Shown in pieces: positions 19,031 through 27,974 of a stretch of 64,000 nucleotides of DNA (position 1 is its first letter; every line of letters starts with the position of its first letter). Under the pieces are notes generated by a model. The model saw nothing but the letters and a program-made list of their open reading frames with translations. It was not told the DNA's origin and ran no database searches. Source of the DNA: Oscillatoria nigro-viridis PCC 7112 (GTDB taxonomy: Bacteria; Cyanobacteriota; Cyanobacteriia; Cyanobacteriales; Microcoleaceae); the NCBI RefSeq assembly GCF_000317475.1, contig NC_019729.1:1192501-1256500 (forward strand). The letters run 5' to 3'. The position numbers and the translations under genes were made by a program.

Positions 19031-19425
19031 CGTCGCGTGAGAACCCCGGTCTTTCCCGCAGGGTATGAAACGCACTTGTAGCCTTTAGGCTACGAGTCTG
19101 TGTTATAATAATTGAGCAATGCCGAACAAGTAGGCGTATCAACTACGTGATGAACTATTCCTAGTACGGTGAGATTCCCGGCAGTAAGACACCCTCAGCG
19201 TTCATCGTCTGAGAAAGACTAAGGCACAGCCAAGCAACGCAGGATAGTGAGCGTACCGAACTGGCAAGCGTGTTGAAAAGTGCGAACGAAAGCATACAAA
19301 AAGTAAGCGTAATTGCAACACCGAAAGGTAGTTGTTTTGAACGTCTAGAGGTGTCTTGACAGCACCTTTAAGAGTGTTAAAGTTTCTCAAGAATCTCCGT
19401 ACCTTCAGGTCGGAGAGTGTCAAGG
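19031..19425 (+). mobile_element. TnpB-less IS200/IS605-like element (approximate ends)
   Basis: About 395 nt interrupt the adenylation domain between VTY and ELNLRSNQLAR. Removing them restores the frame with no evident target duplication, as expected for peel-and-paste IS200/IS605 elements. The left part has hairpin GTAGCC-TTTA-GGCTAC and a TATAAT box near 19103. The right end has GGTG-tcttgaca-GCACC and the terminal hairpin CTCCGTACCT-TC-AGGTCGGAG followed by TGTCAA, the form of cyanobacterial TnpB-type right ends. No transposase frame remains. The interior may encode an omega-RNA-like transcript or part of a self-splicing intron; neither is shown. Boundaries are uncertain by a few bases. 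Confidence 0.6.
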
Positions 19426-19650
19426 AGAGCTAAATCTCCGCAGCAACCAACTAGCACGTTATTTGCAAAAAATGGGGGTGGGGGCGGAAGTTTTAGTCGG
19501 GCTTTGCTGCGGGCGATCGCTCGATCCGATCGTGGGGATGTTGGGTATCCTGAAAGCGGGAGGAGCTTACTTAATTTTAGATCCGAGCTATCCTGTTGAG
19601 CGATCGAGCTTTATGGTAGAAGATGCTCGAGTGTCAGTATTGCTTACCCG
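19426..19650 (+). pseudogene. NRPS relic, part 2: adenylation domain fragment
   Basis: Continues ELNLRSNQLARYLQKMGVG, then GILKAGGAYLILDPSYPVER (core motif A2) to VSVLLTRQ. It then runs into a palindromic repeat that carries an insertion sequence. The reading frame is intact within the fragment. Confidence 0.85.
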
Positions 19651-19673
19651 CCAGGGAATAAATTCCCCCTCTT
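19651..19673. repeat. Left part of palindromic repeat split by an IS
   Basis: CCAGGGAATAAATTCCC and a few following bases. Together with 21041-21134 they make one element of about 117 bp whose other end is CCAGGGAATACATTCCCTGG. Confidence 0.65.
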
Positions 19674-21040
19674 AGGAATGAAAAATAAATAACTTGATGA
19701 ATCCTCAGCTATAATTTAAAACAGGGATAGCTTGCTTATTTAAGCAAAATTGAGATCGAGTTGCAAGTTTTTGGGTATTCGTAAACTATTTCACCTTGAA
19801 ACCAATGTTTTATTCTAGTTCAATTGAGTCAGAAATGAAGAAGTTTTATAAGTCTTTATCAGAGAAAGATAAAAGAAGGTATGCAGCAGTAGAGTCTCAA
19901 AAATTGGGGCGGGGTGGAATTAGCTATATAGTACGACTTTTGGGATGTAGTAGAAATACCATCGTCCAGGGATTGGAAGATTTAAAAAAAATGGATGAAC
20001 ACACAGTAAATAATTTAAGAATTAGAAAAAAAGGAGGTGGTAGAAAAAGTATTTTATCTACCCAAAGTGGAATTGATGCCGCATTTTTAGAGGTTTTAAA
20101 ATTCCAGACAGCCGGAGACCCAATGAACGAGTTAATCAAATGGACTAATTTAACACATAAAGAAATAGCTTTGGGTCTTAAAAAAGCCGGATTTATTGTC
20201 AGTCTTCCCATAGTAAGTCAACTTTTAAAAAAACATGGATATGTAAAGCGAAAAGCCCAAAAAAAGCAAACAATAGGAATTAATAAAAATCGTAATGCTC
20301 AATTTGAAAATATTGCTATACTCGACACACAGTATAGAGAAGCAGGTAATCCTATTATTAGTTTTGACACCAAAAAGAAAGAAGTTTTAGGTAATTTATA
20401 TCGTCCAGGTACTCTTTATACAACCGAACCTCTTATTACTTTGGATCATGATTTTTGGAGTTTAGGTTGCGGGAAAGTGATTCCACATGGAATTTACGAT
20501 TGCCAAAAAAATAGAGGGTATGTAACATTAGGGAACAGTAAAGATACCAGTGAATTTGCTTGTGAGTCTATTAAAAACTGGTGGAATAATTATGGAAAAG
20601 CTGCTTATCCTAATGCCAATTCGATTTTAGCTAAGTGTGATGGCGGCGGCAGCAATAATGCTAATCATTATATTTTTAAACAAGATTTACAAAAATTAGT
20701 CGATGAAATTGGAATTGAGATCAGAATTGCTCATTATCCTCCCTATACATCTAAGTATAATCCCATTGAACATCGACTCTTTCCTCATATTACCAGAGCT
20801 TGTCAAGGAGTGATTTTTACAAGCCTAAATTTAGTCAAAAATCTCATGGAAAAAACTCACACTAATCAGGGTCTATGTGTAGTTGTAAATGTGGTCGATA
20901 AAATCTATGAAATTGGTCGAAAGGTGAGTGATGATTTCAAGAAAAATCTGAAAATTGTTTTTGATGAATATTTACCAAAATGGAACTATCGAGCCGTACC
21001 TCAAATCACTAAGCAATCAAGTTATTAATTTTTCATTCCT
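19674..21040 (+). mobile_element. ISAzo13-type insertion sequence, apparently intact
   Basis: 1,367 bp with terminal inverted repeats: left AGGAATGAAAAATAAATAAC, right inverse AGGAATGAAAAATTAATAAC, extending into TTGAT on both sides. CTTA occurs at both junctions (19671-19674 and 21039-21042), consistent with a short target duplication. The single intact transposase gene and low terminal divergence suggest recent insertion. It is AT-richer than its surroundings. Confidence 0.85.
19805..21028 (+). CDS. ISAzo13-family transposase
   Basis: A 407-residue DDE transposase if started at ATG 19805 (the frame is open from TTG 19796). It has an N-terminal helix-turn-helix (YIVRLLGCSRNTIVQGLEDL) and a GGGRKSI motif. 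The catalytic regions are SFDTKKKEVLGN (first Asp), LAKCDGGGSNNANHY (second Asp) and TSKYNPIEHRLFPHI (Glu). Length and motifs are those of ISAzo13-like transposases. No frameshift or stop is visible, so the element may be active. Confidence 0.88.
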   Translation: MFYSSSIESEMKKFYKSLSEKDKRRYAAVESQKLGRGGISYIVRLLGCSRNTIVQGLEDLKKMDEHTVNNLRIRKKGGGRKSILSTQSGIDAAFLEVLKFQTAGDPMNELIKWTNLTHKEIALGLKKAGFIVSLPIVSQLLKKHGYVKRKAQKKQTIGINKNRNAQFENIAILDTQYREAGNPIISFDTKKKEVLGNLYRPGTLYTTEPLITLDHDFWSLGCGKVIPHGIYDCQKNRGYVTLGNSKDTSEFACESIKNWWNNYGKAAYPNANSILAKCDGGGSNNANHYIFKQDLQKLVDEIGIEIRIAHYPPYTSKYNPIEHRLFPHITRACQGVIFTSLNLVKNLMEKTHTNQGLCVVVNVVDKIYEIGRKVSDDFKKNLKIVFDEYLPKWNYRAVPQITKQSSY

Positions 21041-21134
21041 TATAGCGCAAGTCGTCTAAAGACGACTCAAGGAGGACAAGTTTCCAGTCGGCTTCAGCCG
21101 ACTTCAGCTATGAGCCAGGGAATACATTCCCTGG
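21041..21134. repeat. Right part of palindromic repeat split by an IS
   Basis: Contains hairpins GTCGTC-TAAA-GACGAC and AGTCGGCTTCAGCCGACT and ends CCAGGGAATACATTCCCTGG. The same architecture recurs at 48125-48234. It lies inside the NRPS adenylation domain. Confidence 0.7.
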
Positions 21135-22525
21135 TGGATGATGGCGAAGTGCAAAATTTAGAAACACAGTCAGATGATAAAATTCACCATCCAAGGGTTG
21201 TTTTTCTAGACACAGACTGGGAGATGATTTCCCAAGAAATCGCCGACAATCCCACCAGCGCAGTCACAGCCGAAAATCTGGTTTACGCGATTTACACCTC
21301 CGGTTCCACGGGAAAGCCGAAAGGAGTGGAAATTGAGCACGGGAGCTTGTTAAATCTCGTTTTTTGGCATCAAAGAGAGTTTGGGGTGTCAGCGGGCGAT
21401 CGAGCAACGCAAATTGCAGCGATCGGCTTTGATGCTTGCGGGTGGGAAATTTGGCCTGATCTCGCCGCCGGATCTAGCATCTACTTTCCAGAAGATGACA
21501 TCAGGCGAGATCCTGAAAAACTGCAAAACTGGTTAGTATCAAAAGCAATTACAATTAGCTTTTTGCCAACACCTTTAGCCGAGAAAGTTTTGCTATTAGA
21601 TTGGCCTCAAACAACAGCGTTGCGAATCTTGCTCGCAGGCGGCGAAAAACTGCAAAAACATCCTTTAAAATCCCATCCATTTAAGCTCGTAAATAATTAC
21701 GGCCCAACCGAAAACACCGTCGTCACAACTTCCGGTTGTATTCCTGTAACAGAGCAAACAGACATCGCCCCGACAATTGGCCGCCCCATTGCTAACACTC
21801 AAATCTACATATTAGACAAATATTTGCAGCCGGTGGCGATCGGCGTTGTGGGCGAATTGTACATCGGCGGAAACGGACTCGCTCGCGGCTACCTCAACCG
21901 CCCCGATTTAACCGCACAAAGCTTTATTCCCAATCCTTTTAAACCAAATTCAGGCACCATTCTCAATGACTTGTTTAGGAACAGGCAAGATGCCTGTTCC
22001 ACAATAAAATACATCTCTCGCTTCACAGGCATCTTGCCTGTTCTCGATAATGGTGCAACATCTGAGTTTAAACCAAATTCAGGAGAGCGAATTTACAAAA
22101 CCGGCGACTTAGTTCGCTACAGAGGCGATCGCAACCTTGAATTTTTAGGACGCATTGACGAACAAGTAAAAATTCGCGGTTTCCGCATCGAATTAGGAGA
22201 AATCGAGACAGTATTAACTCAACATCCCGCCGTGCAGCAAACTGTAGCAACAGCTTCGGAAGATGGACATGGAGATAAACGTTTAGTAGCTTATATTGCC
22301 CTGAATCCTGAATATAGCAGTGCCAGCGAAAAAAACCCAATAATGCAATTGCAGGACGAACAGGTTTTGCAGTGGCAAATGCTCTACAATGAAACTTACG
22401 ATCGACCTGCTGTTGAGTCAGATCCAACCTTTAATATAGTCGGCTGGAATAGCAGTTATACTAATCAGCCAATCCAGCAGAACAGATGCGCGACTGGGCG
22501 AACAATTAAGCCGCCAAAATTTTAG
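21135..22525 (+). pseudogene. NRPS relic, part 3: adenylation domain and start of N-methyltransferase
   Basis: Adenylation motifs are well kept: YTSGSTGKPKGVEIEH (A3), FDACGWEIWPDL, NNYGPTENTVV (A5), GELYIGGNGLARGYLNRPD, YKTGDLVRY (A7) and LEFLGRIDEQVKIRGFRIEL (A8). A 129-bp insertion with a 17-bp target duplication sits between the A6 and A7 motifs but keeps frame. N-methyltransferase sequence begins at EQVLQWQMLYNETYDRP. A one-base shift near 22470, and a TAA in the original frame, end the reading frame before the SAM motif. Specificity residues were not deduced. Confidence 0.9.
21938..22083. repeat. 129-bp in-frame insert flanked by a 17-bp direct repeat
   Basis: TTTAAACCAAATTCAGG occurs at 21938-21954 and again at 22067-22083. 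The insert between them carries inverted AACAGGCAAGATGCCTGTT-type sequences, once as GGAACAGGCAAGATGCCTGT and once inverted. It adds 43 codons (129 nt) without a stop. Related sequence is present at 25415-25485. Confidence 0.75.
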
Positions 22526-22527
22526 CT

Positions 22528-23142
22528 GTGCAGCCTAGCCGAGTGTTAGAAAATGGCTGCGGCACAGGTTTGTTGCTGTTTCAAATTGCCTCTCGCTGCA
22601 CTCAATATTGCGGAACAGAATTTTCACCTATTTCGCTCAACTATATTCGGCAGCACTTGGCAAATCAACAGTTAGCTAATGTAAAGCTGCTTCAGAAAAT
22701 GGCGACAGACTTTGAAGGAGTAGAGACAGCAGCTTTTGACGCAGTAATTCTCAACTCTGTCGTGCAATATTTCCCGACTATCGACTATCTCGTGCAGGTG
22801 CTAGAAGGTGCGGTGAAAGCAACTGCTACCGGCGGCTTTATATTCATAGGAAATCTCCGCAGCTTGCCGTTGCTGGCAGCTTTTCACGCTTCGGTACAAC
22901 TGTATCAAGCCGAACCTTCTCTCGCGGGCGAACAGTTGCAGCAGCGAGTACAAATGCAAATTTTTCAAGAAACCGAGTTAGTTATTGAACCAGATTTTTT
23001 TAGCGCATTAAAGCACCGCTTTCCGCAGATTGACGGCGTAGAGATTCAATTAATTCGCGGTAGCGATTGCAATGAGTTAACTGATTTTCGTATCCGCTCA
23101 ATAAATCGGGGTAACAGTAAAAAAAGAAGGTTAACAATCTAG
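22528..23142 (+). pseudogene. NRPS relic, part 4: N-methyltransferase domain
   Basis: LQPSRVLE-type SAM motif I reads VLENGCGTGLLLFQIA, where family members have LEIGCGTG. Then FSPISLNYIRQHLAN, FDAVILNSVVQYFPTIDYLV and GGFIFIGNLRSLPLLAAFHA follow the integrated N-methyltransferase pattern. It should be joined to the preceding adenylation domain but is out of frame. After CNELTDFR homology stops, and carrier-domain sequence is absent, so a deletion lies between here and the thioesterase. The nominal start codon is not a genuine gene start. Confidence 0.85.
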
Positions 23143-23220
23143 GCACAGCATGGTAGAATATGACATATTATTAATCATAACATCAAGAATGTCATAGTCT
23201 TTTTTAGCCACTAAAGTCAC

Positions 23221-24728
23221 AACTGTAGTTTAGACTAAATAAAGATGAGAACGGTGGCAAAAGAAGAACTTGAGCCACCGCGCCGGGAGAGAATGAGGGT
23301 GCAAAATAAAACCTATCCCCTCCCTCAATGAACAGTGAACGATTAAAGGACTTTCGTCAAGCAGCATACGAGTTATTGGTGCAAGCCAAGGATGCCACAT
23401 TCGAGCTGATGGATGCAGTGATGACCACTCCTAATGCGTCATGTTTGGCAGAATTTTCACTCAGCCCACTATTCAATCGACAATGGTCAAGCGTCTACGA
23501 AGCCTTACAAGACTGCAGACCAGACCGAAAAAAACTAATGGAGTTGTACCCTTGAGCAATTAGAACAGCAAGTACCCGCAACAGAACATATCTTAGTGGC
23601 TCTAGACCACACTGCATGGGGAAGACCAGATGCCAAAACATTAAAAGACAGAACCCATGAATATCAGAGGGGCTCCATTGTTGGACAGGGATAAAGTACA
23701 ATTGCGTGGATACCAGAAGCACTCTTGAAGTTGGGCATTACCCCTGCTTCACGAACGAATTAATAGTGAGTCTTCACCGATACTTCAAGCAGCTTCGCAA
23801 CTCAAACTTGTCTGCCAACAGAGCGTCAACCCTGTTTTAGCAGTTTTAGATCGAGAATATGGGAATGCCAGTTGGGTCTTAGCGCAAGCAGATATTCAAG
23901 CTGATTGCTTAATGAGAGTCCGAAAAAATGCCTGCTTGTGGTCGGAACCACCAGTCTATAGTGGTCGCGGTAGACCGCGTAAGCACGGGTCTAAAATGAG
24001 ACTCAATGACCCAACCACATGGCTCAAAGCCGATAGTGCCATCGAAATTGACGAACATCCACAGTTGGGACAAGTTCGAGTCAGTCAATGGCTTGACTTA
24101 CACTTTTATCGTGCGCCGGGACATCCAGTTAATTTAATCCTCGTCGAAAGACTGAATCCCATGTCAAACGGTCAGCCGTTTCCACCCTTGTGGTTGGCTT
24201 GGGTGGGAGAACGAACTCTCCCTAAGCGAAACTGTTTGGTTTAAGTATTTACGACGTTTTGGAGTGGATCGTTGGTATAGATTTGCTAAGCAAAGATTAC
24301 ATTGGACATTGCCTAACTTGAGAACTCCCGAACAATCACCAGCGCTGGAGCGATTTAATGCCATTGATGAGTTGGCAACTCTGGCTAGCTAGGGATTTAG
24401 TCGTCGAGAATATCTTACCTTGGCAATCTGAAGCGTATCAATTTAACTCCTGGACGTGTTGCCCAATCAATGTTGTCAGTTTTAGTTGACCTTGGTACTC
24501 CCGCGAAAATGCCTAAACATAGGGGAAAATCACGCCTGTTGGGAAAAAGGAAAGGTACGTACTAAGGCACCATACTATCCCACTGTTAAAAAACGGGTTT
24601 CTCGACGCAAAAAGTCTTCAAGATTAGCTGTTTAATCTTCTACCTCTTGAGTTTTTGAGCAACATTTGGCCTTCTGTTAAAAGGCGACTACTTTTAGCTG
24701 CACTCATTTTTTAGTCTAAACTACAGTT
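23221..24728 (+). mobile_element. Degenerate insertion sequence at the thioesterase junction
   Basis: About 1.5 kb bounded by inverted repeats AACTGTAGTTTAGACTAAA (23221-23239) and its inverse TTTAGTCTAAACTACAGTT (24710-24728). It contains a transposase gene with many frameshifts. Its right end lies where the thioesterase GxSFGG motif should be. No clear target duplication is visible. Confidence 0.75.
23328..24635 (+). pseudogene. Broken DDE transposase
   Basis: Fragments in several frames assemble into one protein: MNSERLKDFRQAAYELLVQA to EALQDCRPDRKKLMEL, then QVPATEHILVALDHTAWGRP and KTLKDRTHEYQRGSIVGQ, a stop, LAVLDREYGNASWVLAQADI to RVRKNACLWSE, GRGRPRKHGSKMRLNDP, RFGVDRWYRFAKQRLHWTLP. 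It resembles an IS4/IS701-like cyanobacterial transposase group. At least three frameshifts and several stops make it inactive. Confidence 0.8.
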
Positions 24729-25362
24729 TGGAGGTTTGGTTGCTTTTGAGATGGCTCAACAGTTGCTTGCAGCGGGGGATGAAGTGGCTTTGCTTGCTGT
24801 GCTGGATACTTTAGCGCCGATTGCTGCTAACAAACCTTCTTTTTGGGACGGTTGCAAGTTTATTCTGACTACTGTTTCGCGCTCTATCTGGCCTTTTGTA
24901 GTAGATTATTTTCGATTGGTGGCTGCTGCGGAAAATGTTCAAAGTGGCGGTATTTATGCCAAATTTCCGACATTAAATAAGATGCTTAATTTAGCAGCTA
25001 ATTTTTGGCATCGCTGGAATTGGAAACAGGCCGTTATGGTTAGCATCCTATCTCAGGAGTCAAAAAAAAACAACTGGCGCGAGCTGGCAATTCCATCTAT
25101 GTTTACTGTATTTCAGGCTAACAGTCAAGCAACTCTCGGCTATGTACCGAAAATTTATCCGCAGCGAATTACTCTGTTTAGATCGAGGGAACAGCTAAGC
25201 ATGAATCATCAAGATCCCACTTTTGGATGGAGCGAATTAACGACCCAAAGAGTAGAGGTGATTGGAGTTCCTGGGAATCATCTTACTATGTTGAGAAAGC
25301 CTAGCGTTGAGGTGCTGGCTCAAAAGCTGAAGCATTGCTTTGAGGAGGAATTAATTGATTGA
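24729..25362 (+). pseudogene. NRPS relic, part 5: thioesterase domain lacking its nucleophile motif
   Basis: The frame opens FGGLVAFEMAQQLLAAGDEV, the sequence that normally follows G-x-S of a type I thioesterase. The Ser and everything upstream were removed or displaced by the IS. DTLAP and the late His (GVPGNHLTMLRKPSVEVLAQ) remain. In an intact synthetase this domain would release the peptide. It cannot work here. Confidence 0.88.
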
Positions 25363-25414
25363 GCGGCCCGCGTGCTTGTGTGTCGAAACCGGGTTTGATG
25401 TGGGAAATTACTAT

Positions 25415-25485
25415 TAGACATCTCCAATAATTATTGTGGAACAGGCATCTTGCCTGTTCAAAGCTTGCTTTTCTGGAGATGTCTA
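25415..25485. repeat. 71-bp palindromic miniature element
   Basis: Perfect 12-bp terminal inverted repeats (TAGACATCTCCA ... TGGAGATGTCTA) enclose a hairpin with AACAGGCATCTTGCCTGTT. CTATTAG occurs at both edges. A truncated relative starts at 46197, and the NRPS insert at 21955-22066 shares the core. Confidence 0.75.
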
Positions 25486-25561
25486 TTAGTGATGAAGAAG
25501 TGACTACTCTGATGTCCGGTAAAATCACCGTTATCGCGCTTGTAGTTAGGAGGTCAAAAAA

Positions 25562-25837
25562 TTGCGATCGCCCGAAGAACACTTTTTGCAACTAGAAATC
25601 ATCATGCAGCGCCACGCCGCAGCACTCGAAGCTGAAGTCAGAGATTTGCAAGCCGCTGACGAAACCGCCCAGTGGCCTCTTGACTGGAAGCGTTACTATA
25701 ATTGGCGTTTCGCTAAAATTTTCGCTTCAGTGAAGATTTTTCGCAACTGGGGTGCAGATGCTGCGGCTTGGAAGTTTTTGCCTTCGCGAGTTTATCCCAA
25801 CCGAGGCAATCAGAAAGATGAGTCGGGTGACAGTTGA
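25562..25837 (+). CDS. Small hypothetical protein downstream of the NRPS relic
   Basis: The 91-residue frame starts at TTG with TAGGAGGT 7 nt upstream, so it is probably expressed. It is mostly helical and polar with a Trp-rich centre (QWPLDWKRYYNWRFAKIFA). I do not recognise the family. A 43-nt piece of its 5' end is duplicated at 17071-17113 on the other side of the NRPS relic. It may have been an accessory gene of that locus or an unrelated flanking gene. Confidence 0.5.
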   Translation: MRSPEEHFLQLEIIMQRHAAALEAEVRDLQAADETAQWPLDWKRYYNWRFAKIFASVKIFRNWGADAAAWKFLPSRVYPNRGNQKDESGDS

Positions 25838-25963
25838 CAGTAGGGGCGGGTTTTACCAACAATCTCGGGCTAAGACCAATCATCTCGTAAACCCGCCCCC
25901 ACCCAACAGTAAATCCCCATCTACCTCCAATTCTTCAATTCTTCAATTCTTCAATTCTTCAAT

Positions 25964-27316
25964 CTAAAATTGCCCAAGGGATTGCGCGATGCTGAAGATG
26001 ATAGCACCCAAACCTGCTGCGATCGGAATTGTCACCACCCAAGCCGAACCAATTGACAGCAAAGTTTCCCAGCGTACTGTTTTCCAAGCTTTGATCAGCC
26101 CGACTCCGACGACTGCACCGACTAAAGCGTGGGATGTGGAAACTGGCAAACCGCAGCGGGATGCTAGCAAGACTGTGGTTGCTGTGGCTAATTCCGCGCA
26201 AAATCCGCCGCTTGGTTGGAGTTCGATGATTTTTTCGCCGACTGTGGCTATTACATTTTTGCCCCAGATGGCTAAACCGATGACTATTCCTGCGCCTCCG
26301 ACGACTAAAATCCACAGGGGGACGCTGAAATCCTCTGAGGGAAAGGAACCTGTGCGCCGGATGTAGGCGATCGCAGCTAGGGGAGCAACTGCATTTCCTA
26401 CGTCGTTGGAACCGTGGGAAAATGCTACAAAACAGGCGCTCAAGACTTGAAATCTCGCCATTTGTTGCTCGATGAGAGAGTGGCCCAGTTTCGGAGTGGG
26501 GGAGGATTTTGTACTTATTCCTTCTGCTTTCTCCCCTCTGTCTTTTTCGTTCTCAACTGATTCTAATTTTTTCCAGCTATTGAGTGTCAGACCGATCGCC
26601 CCAATACTCCCGATGCCAATGACAATATCGTGAATGGGAAGATTCCAGCCAAATCGATCGTGCGCGGCGGCGATCGCCCCTGTCTGCACCAAAGCAACAT
26701 CCACAACAGACGGCAGTACAATTATGCCAAATACGCTCAGCATTGCTGCACTCAGCCAAGGTATCCACTCGCGCAGTTGAAATAGAGGATCTGGTCGATC
26801 GAGAATCCAATACTTCACGCCACTGTAAAATAGCGCGGCTAAAGCACCGCTGGCAACAGGTGTCGCCAGCCAAGTTAGGGAGATGGTGCCGATGGTTCGC
26901 CAATCTACTGCATTAATTCCGGCTGCAACACAGCTAAAACCCGCGATCGCCCCCACCACTGCATGGGATGAAGAAACCGGCAAACCTCGACTGGTCGCGA
27001 TTTGCAGCCAGATCCCGCAAGCTATCAGCACTGACACCATCCCGATTAAAAATACTTGCGGTTGGGCCGCGAACACTTGTGCATTCACAACTCCTGTTGC
27101 GAGAGTTTCGGAAACTCCTTGCCCGAACAGCACTGCGCCGGAAAACTCCAGTATGCCTGCAACAATTATTGCCTGCTGCAGCGTTAGCGCCTTCGAGCCT
27201 ACGGATGTCCCCATCGAGTTAGCGACATCGTTGGCCCCCAAGTTGGCGGCGACGTACAAGGCCAGTGCAGCCATTGCCCCCAGTTGCAGAAATACGACCC
27301 CAGAGCTATCTAACAT
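25964..27316 (-). CDS. PiT-family inorganic phosphate transporter
   Basis: A low-affinity phosphate/metal-phosphate permease with two PHO4 repeats: NLGANDVANSMGTSVGSKAL near the N-terminus and FSHGSNDVGNAVAPLAAIAY in the second half. About ten to eleven hydrophobic helices are interrupted by a hydrophilic loop (LESVENEKDRGEKAEG). I chose ATG 27316 (MLDSSGVVF, 450 residues) because the frame upstream to 27451 overlaps the divergent L19 gene and lacks hydrophobic or conserved sequence. ATG 27343 is a possible alternative. Confidence 0.88.
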   Translation of the reverse strand: MLDSSGVVFLQLGAMAALALYVAANLGANDVANSMGTSVGSKALTLQQAIIVAGILEFSGAVLFGQGVSETLATGVVNAQVFAAQPQVFLIGMVSVLIACGIWLQIATSRGLPVSSSHAVVGAIAGFSCVAAGINAVDWRTIGTISLTWLATPVASGALAALFYSGVKYWILDRPDPLFQLREWIPWLSAAMLSVFGIIVLPSVVDVALVQTGAIAAAHDRFGWNLPIHDIVIGIGSIGAIGLTLNSWKKLESVENEKDRGEKAEGISTKSSPTPKLGHSLIEQQMARFQVLSACFVAFSHGSNDVGNAVAPLAAIAYIRRTGSFPSEDFSVPLWILVVGGAGIVIGLAIWGKNVIATVGEKIIELQPSGGFCAELATATTVLLASRCGLPVSTSHALVGAVVGVGLIKAWKTVRWETLLSIGSAWVVTIPIAAGLGAIIFSIAQSLGQF

Positions 27317-27383
27317 AGAAATTTTTTGACATAAAACGGGCATTTCGATATATGATAAGGGATTGTGAGTTTTGGTAAATCCG

Positions 27384-27767
27384 ATGAAAGGCGCAGAAAT
27401 AATCCGTTCTATCGAAACGGAAGAAATAAATAGAGTCAAGCAAGAACTCAATAAACAAGTTCCCGAAATTTACGTGGGCGACACAGTGCGAGTCGGCGTG
27501 AAAATTAAAGAGGGTAACAAAGAACGGGTTCAGCCCTACGAAGGGACTGTGATTGCCATGCGTAACGGCGGGATTAATGAAACAATCACCGTCCGCCGCG
27601 TGTTTCAGGGCGTCGGAGTGGAACGGGTGTTTTTGATTCACTCGCCCCGCATCGCCACGATCCAAGTGATGCGCCGCGGGAAAGTTCGCAGAGCAAAACT
27701 TTACTACCTGCGCGATCGGGTGGGCAAAGCTACTCGCGTCAAACAGCGGTTCGATCGCTCCCTGTAG
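27384..27767 (+). CDS. rplS: 50S ribosomal protein L19
   Basis: The 127-residue protein has the L19 core: [60 protein letters not shown] and [20 protein letters not shown]19 sits at the 30S/50S interface. I start at ATG 27384 ([11 protein letters not shown]) rather than TTG 27372. It is followed by tRNA-Trp and the secE-nusG operon and is divergent from the phosphate permease. Confidence 0.95.
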   Translation: MKGAEIIRSIETEEINRVKQELNKQVPEIYVGDTVRVGVKIKEGNKERVQPYEGTVIAMRNGGINETITVRRVFQGVGVERVFLIHSPRIATIQVMRRGKVRRAKLYYLRDRVGKATRVKQRFDRSL

Positions 27768-27901
27768 GAATGCACCCTGCTTTCCCTTGGTTCATGGTTC
27801 ATGGGAAATGAAAAAAATTCAAAAAAAAGTTTCCCATTTACGAGCGCACTGTGTTAAAATAGAAATCTAGAGGTTAAGCGAATTTCAGCAACCTCACCTG
27901 T

Positions 27902-27974
27902 GCGCTCTTAGTTCAGTTGGTAGAACGCAGGTCTCCAAAACCTGATGTCGGGGGTTCAAGTCCTCCAGGGCGCG
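27902..27974 (+). tRNA. trnW: tRNA-Trp (CCA)
   Basis: A 73-nt cloverleaf: acceptor GCGCTCT pairs with AGGGCGC, D arm GTTCAGTTGGTAGAAC, anticodon stem-loop CAGGT-CTCCAAA-ACCTG with anticodon CCA, and T loop GTTCAAG. CCA is not encoded. Its position just before secE is the usual cyanobacterial arrangement. Confidence 0.95.

Noticed and set aside
19031-19425. Group II intron
   Set aside because: No GTGYG 5' end and no domain V hairpin are seen; the right end instead fits an IS200/IS605 terminus. A group I part cannot be excluded by eye.
19805-21028. Classification of the transposase as IS630
   Set aside because: GGGRKS, CDGGGSN and NPIEHRLF motifs and length fit ISAzo13 better.
27372-27451. 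Long N-terminal extension of the phosphate permease
   Set aside because: It would overlap the 5' end of rplS and shows no family similarity; a start at 27316 is preferred.
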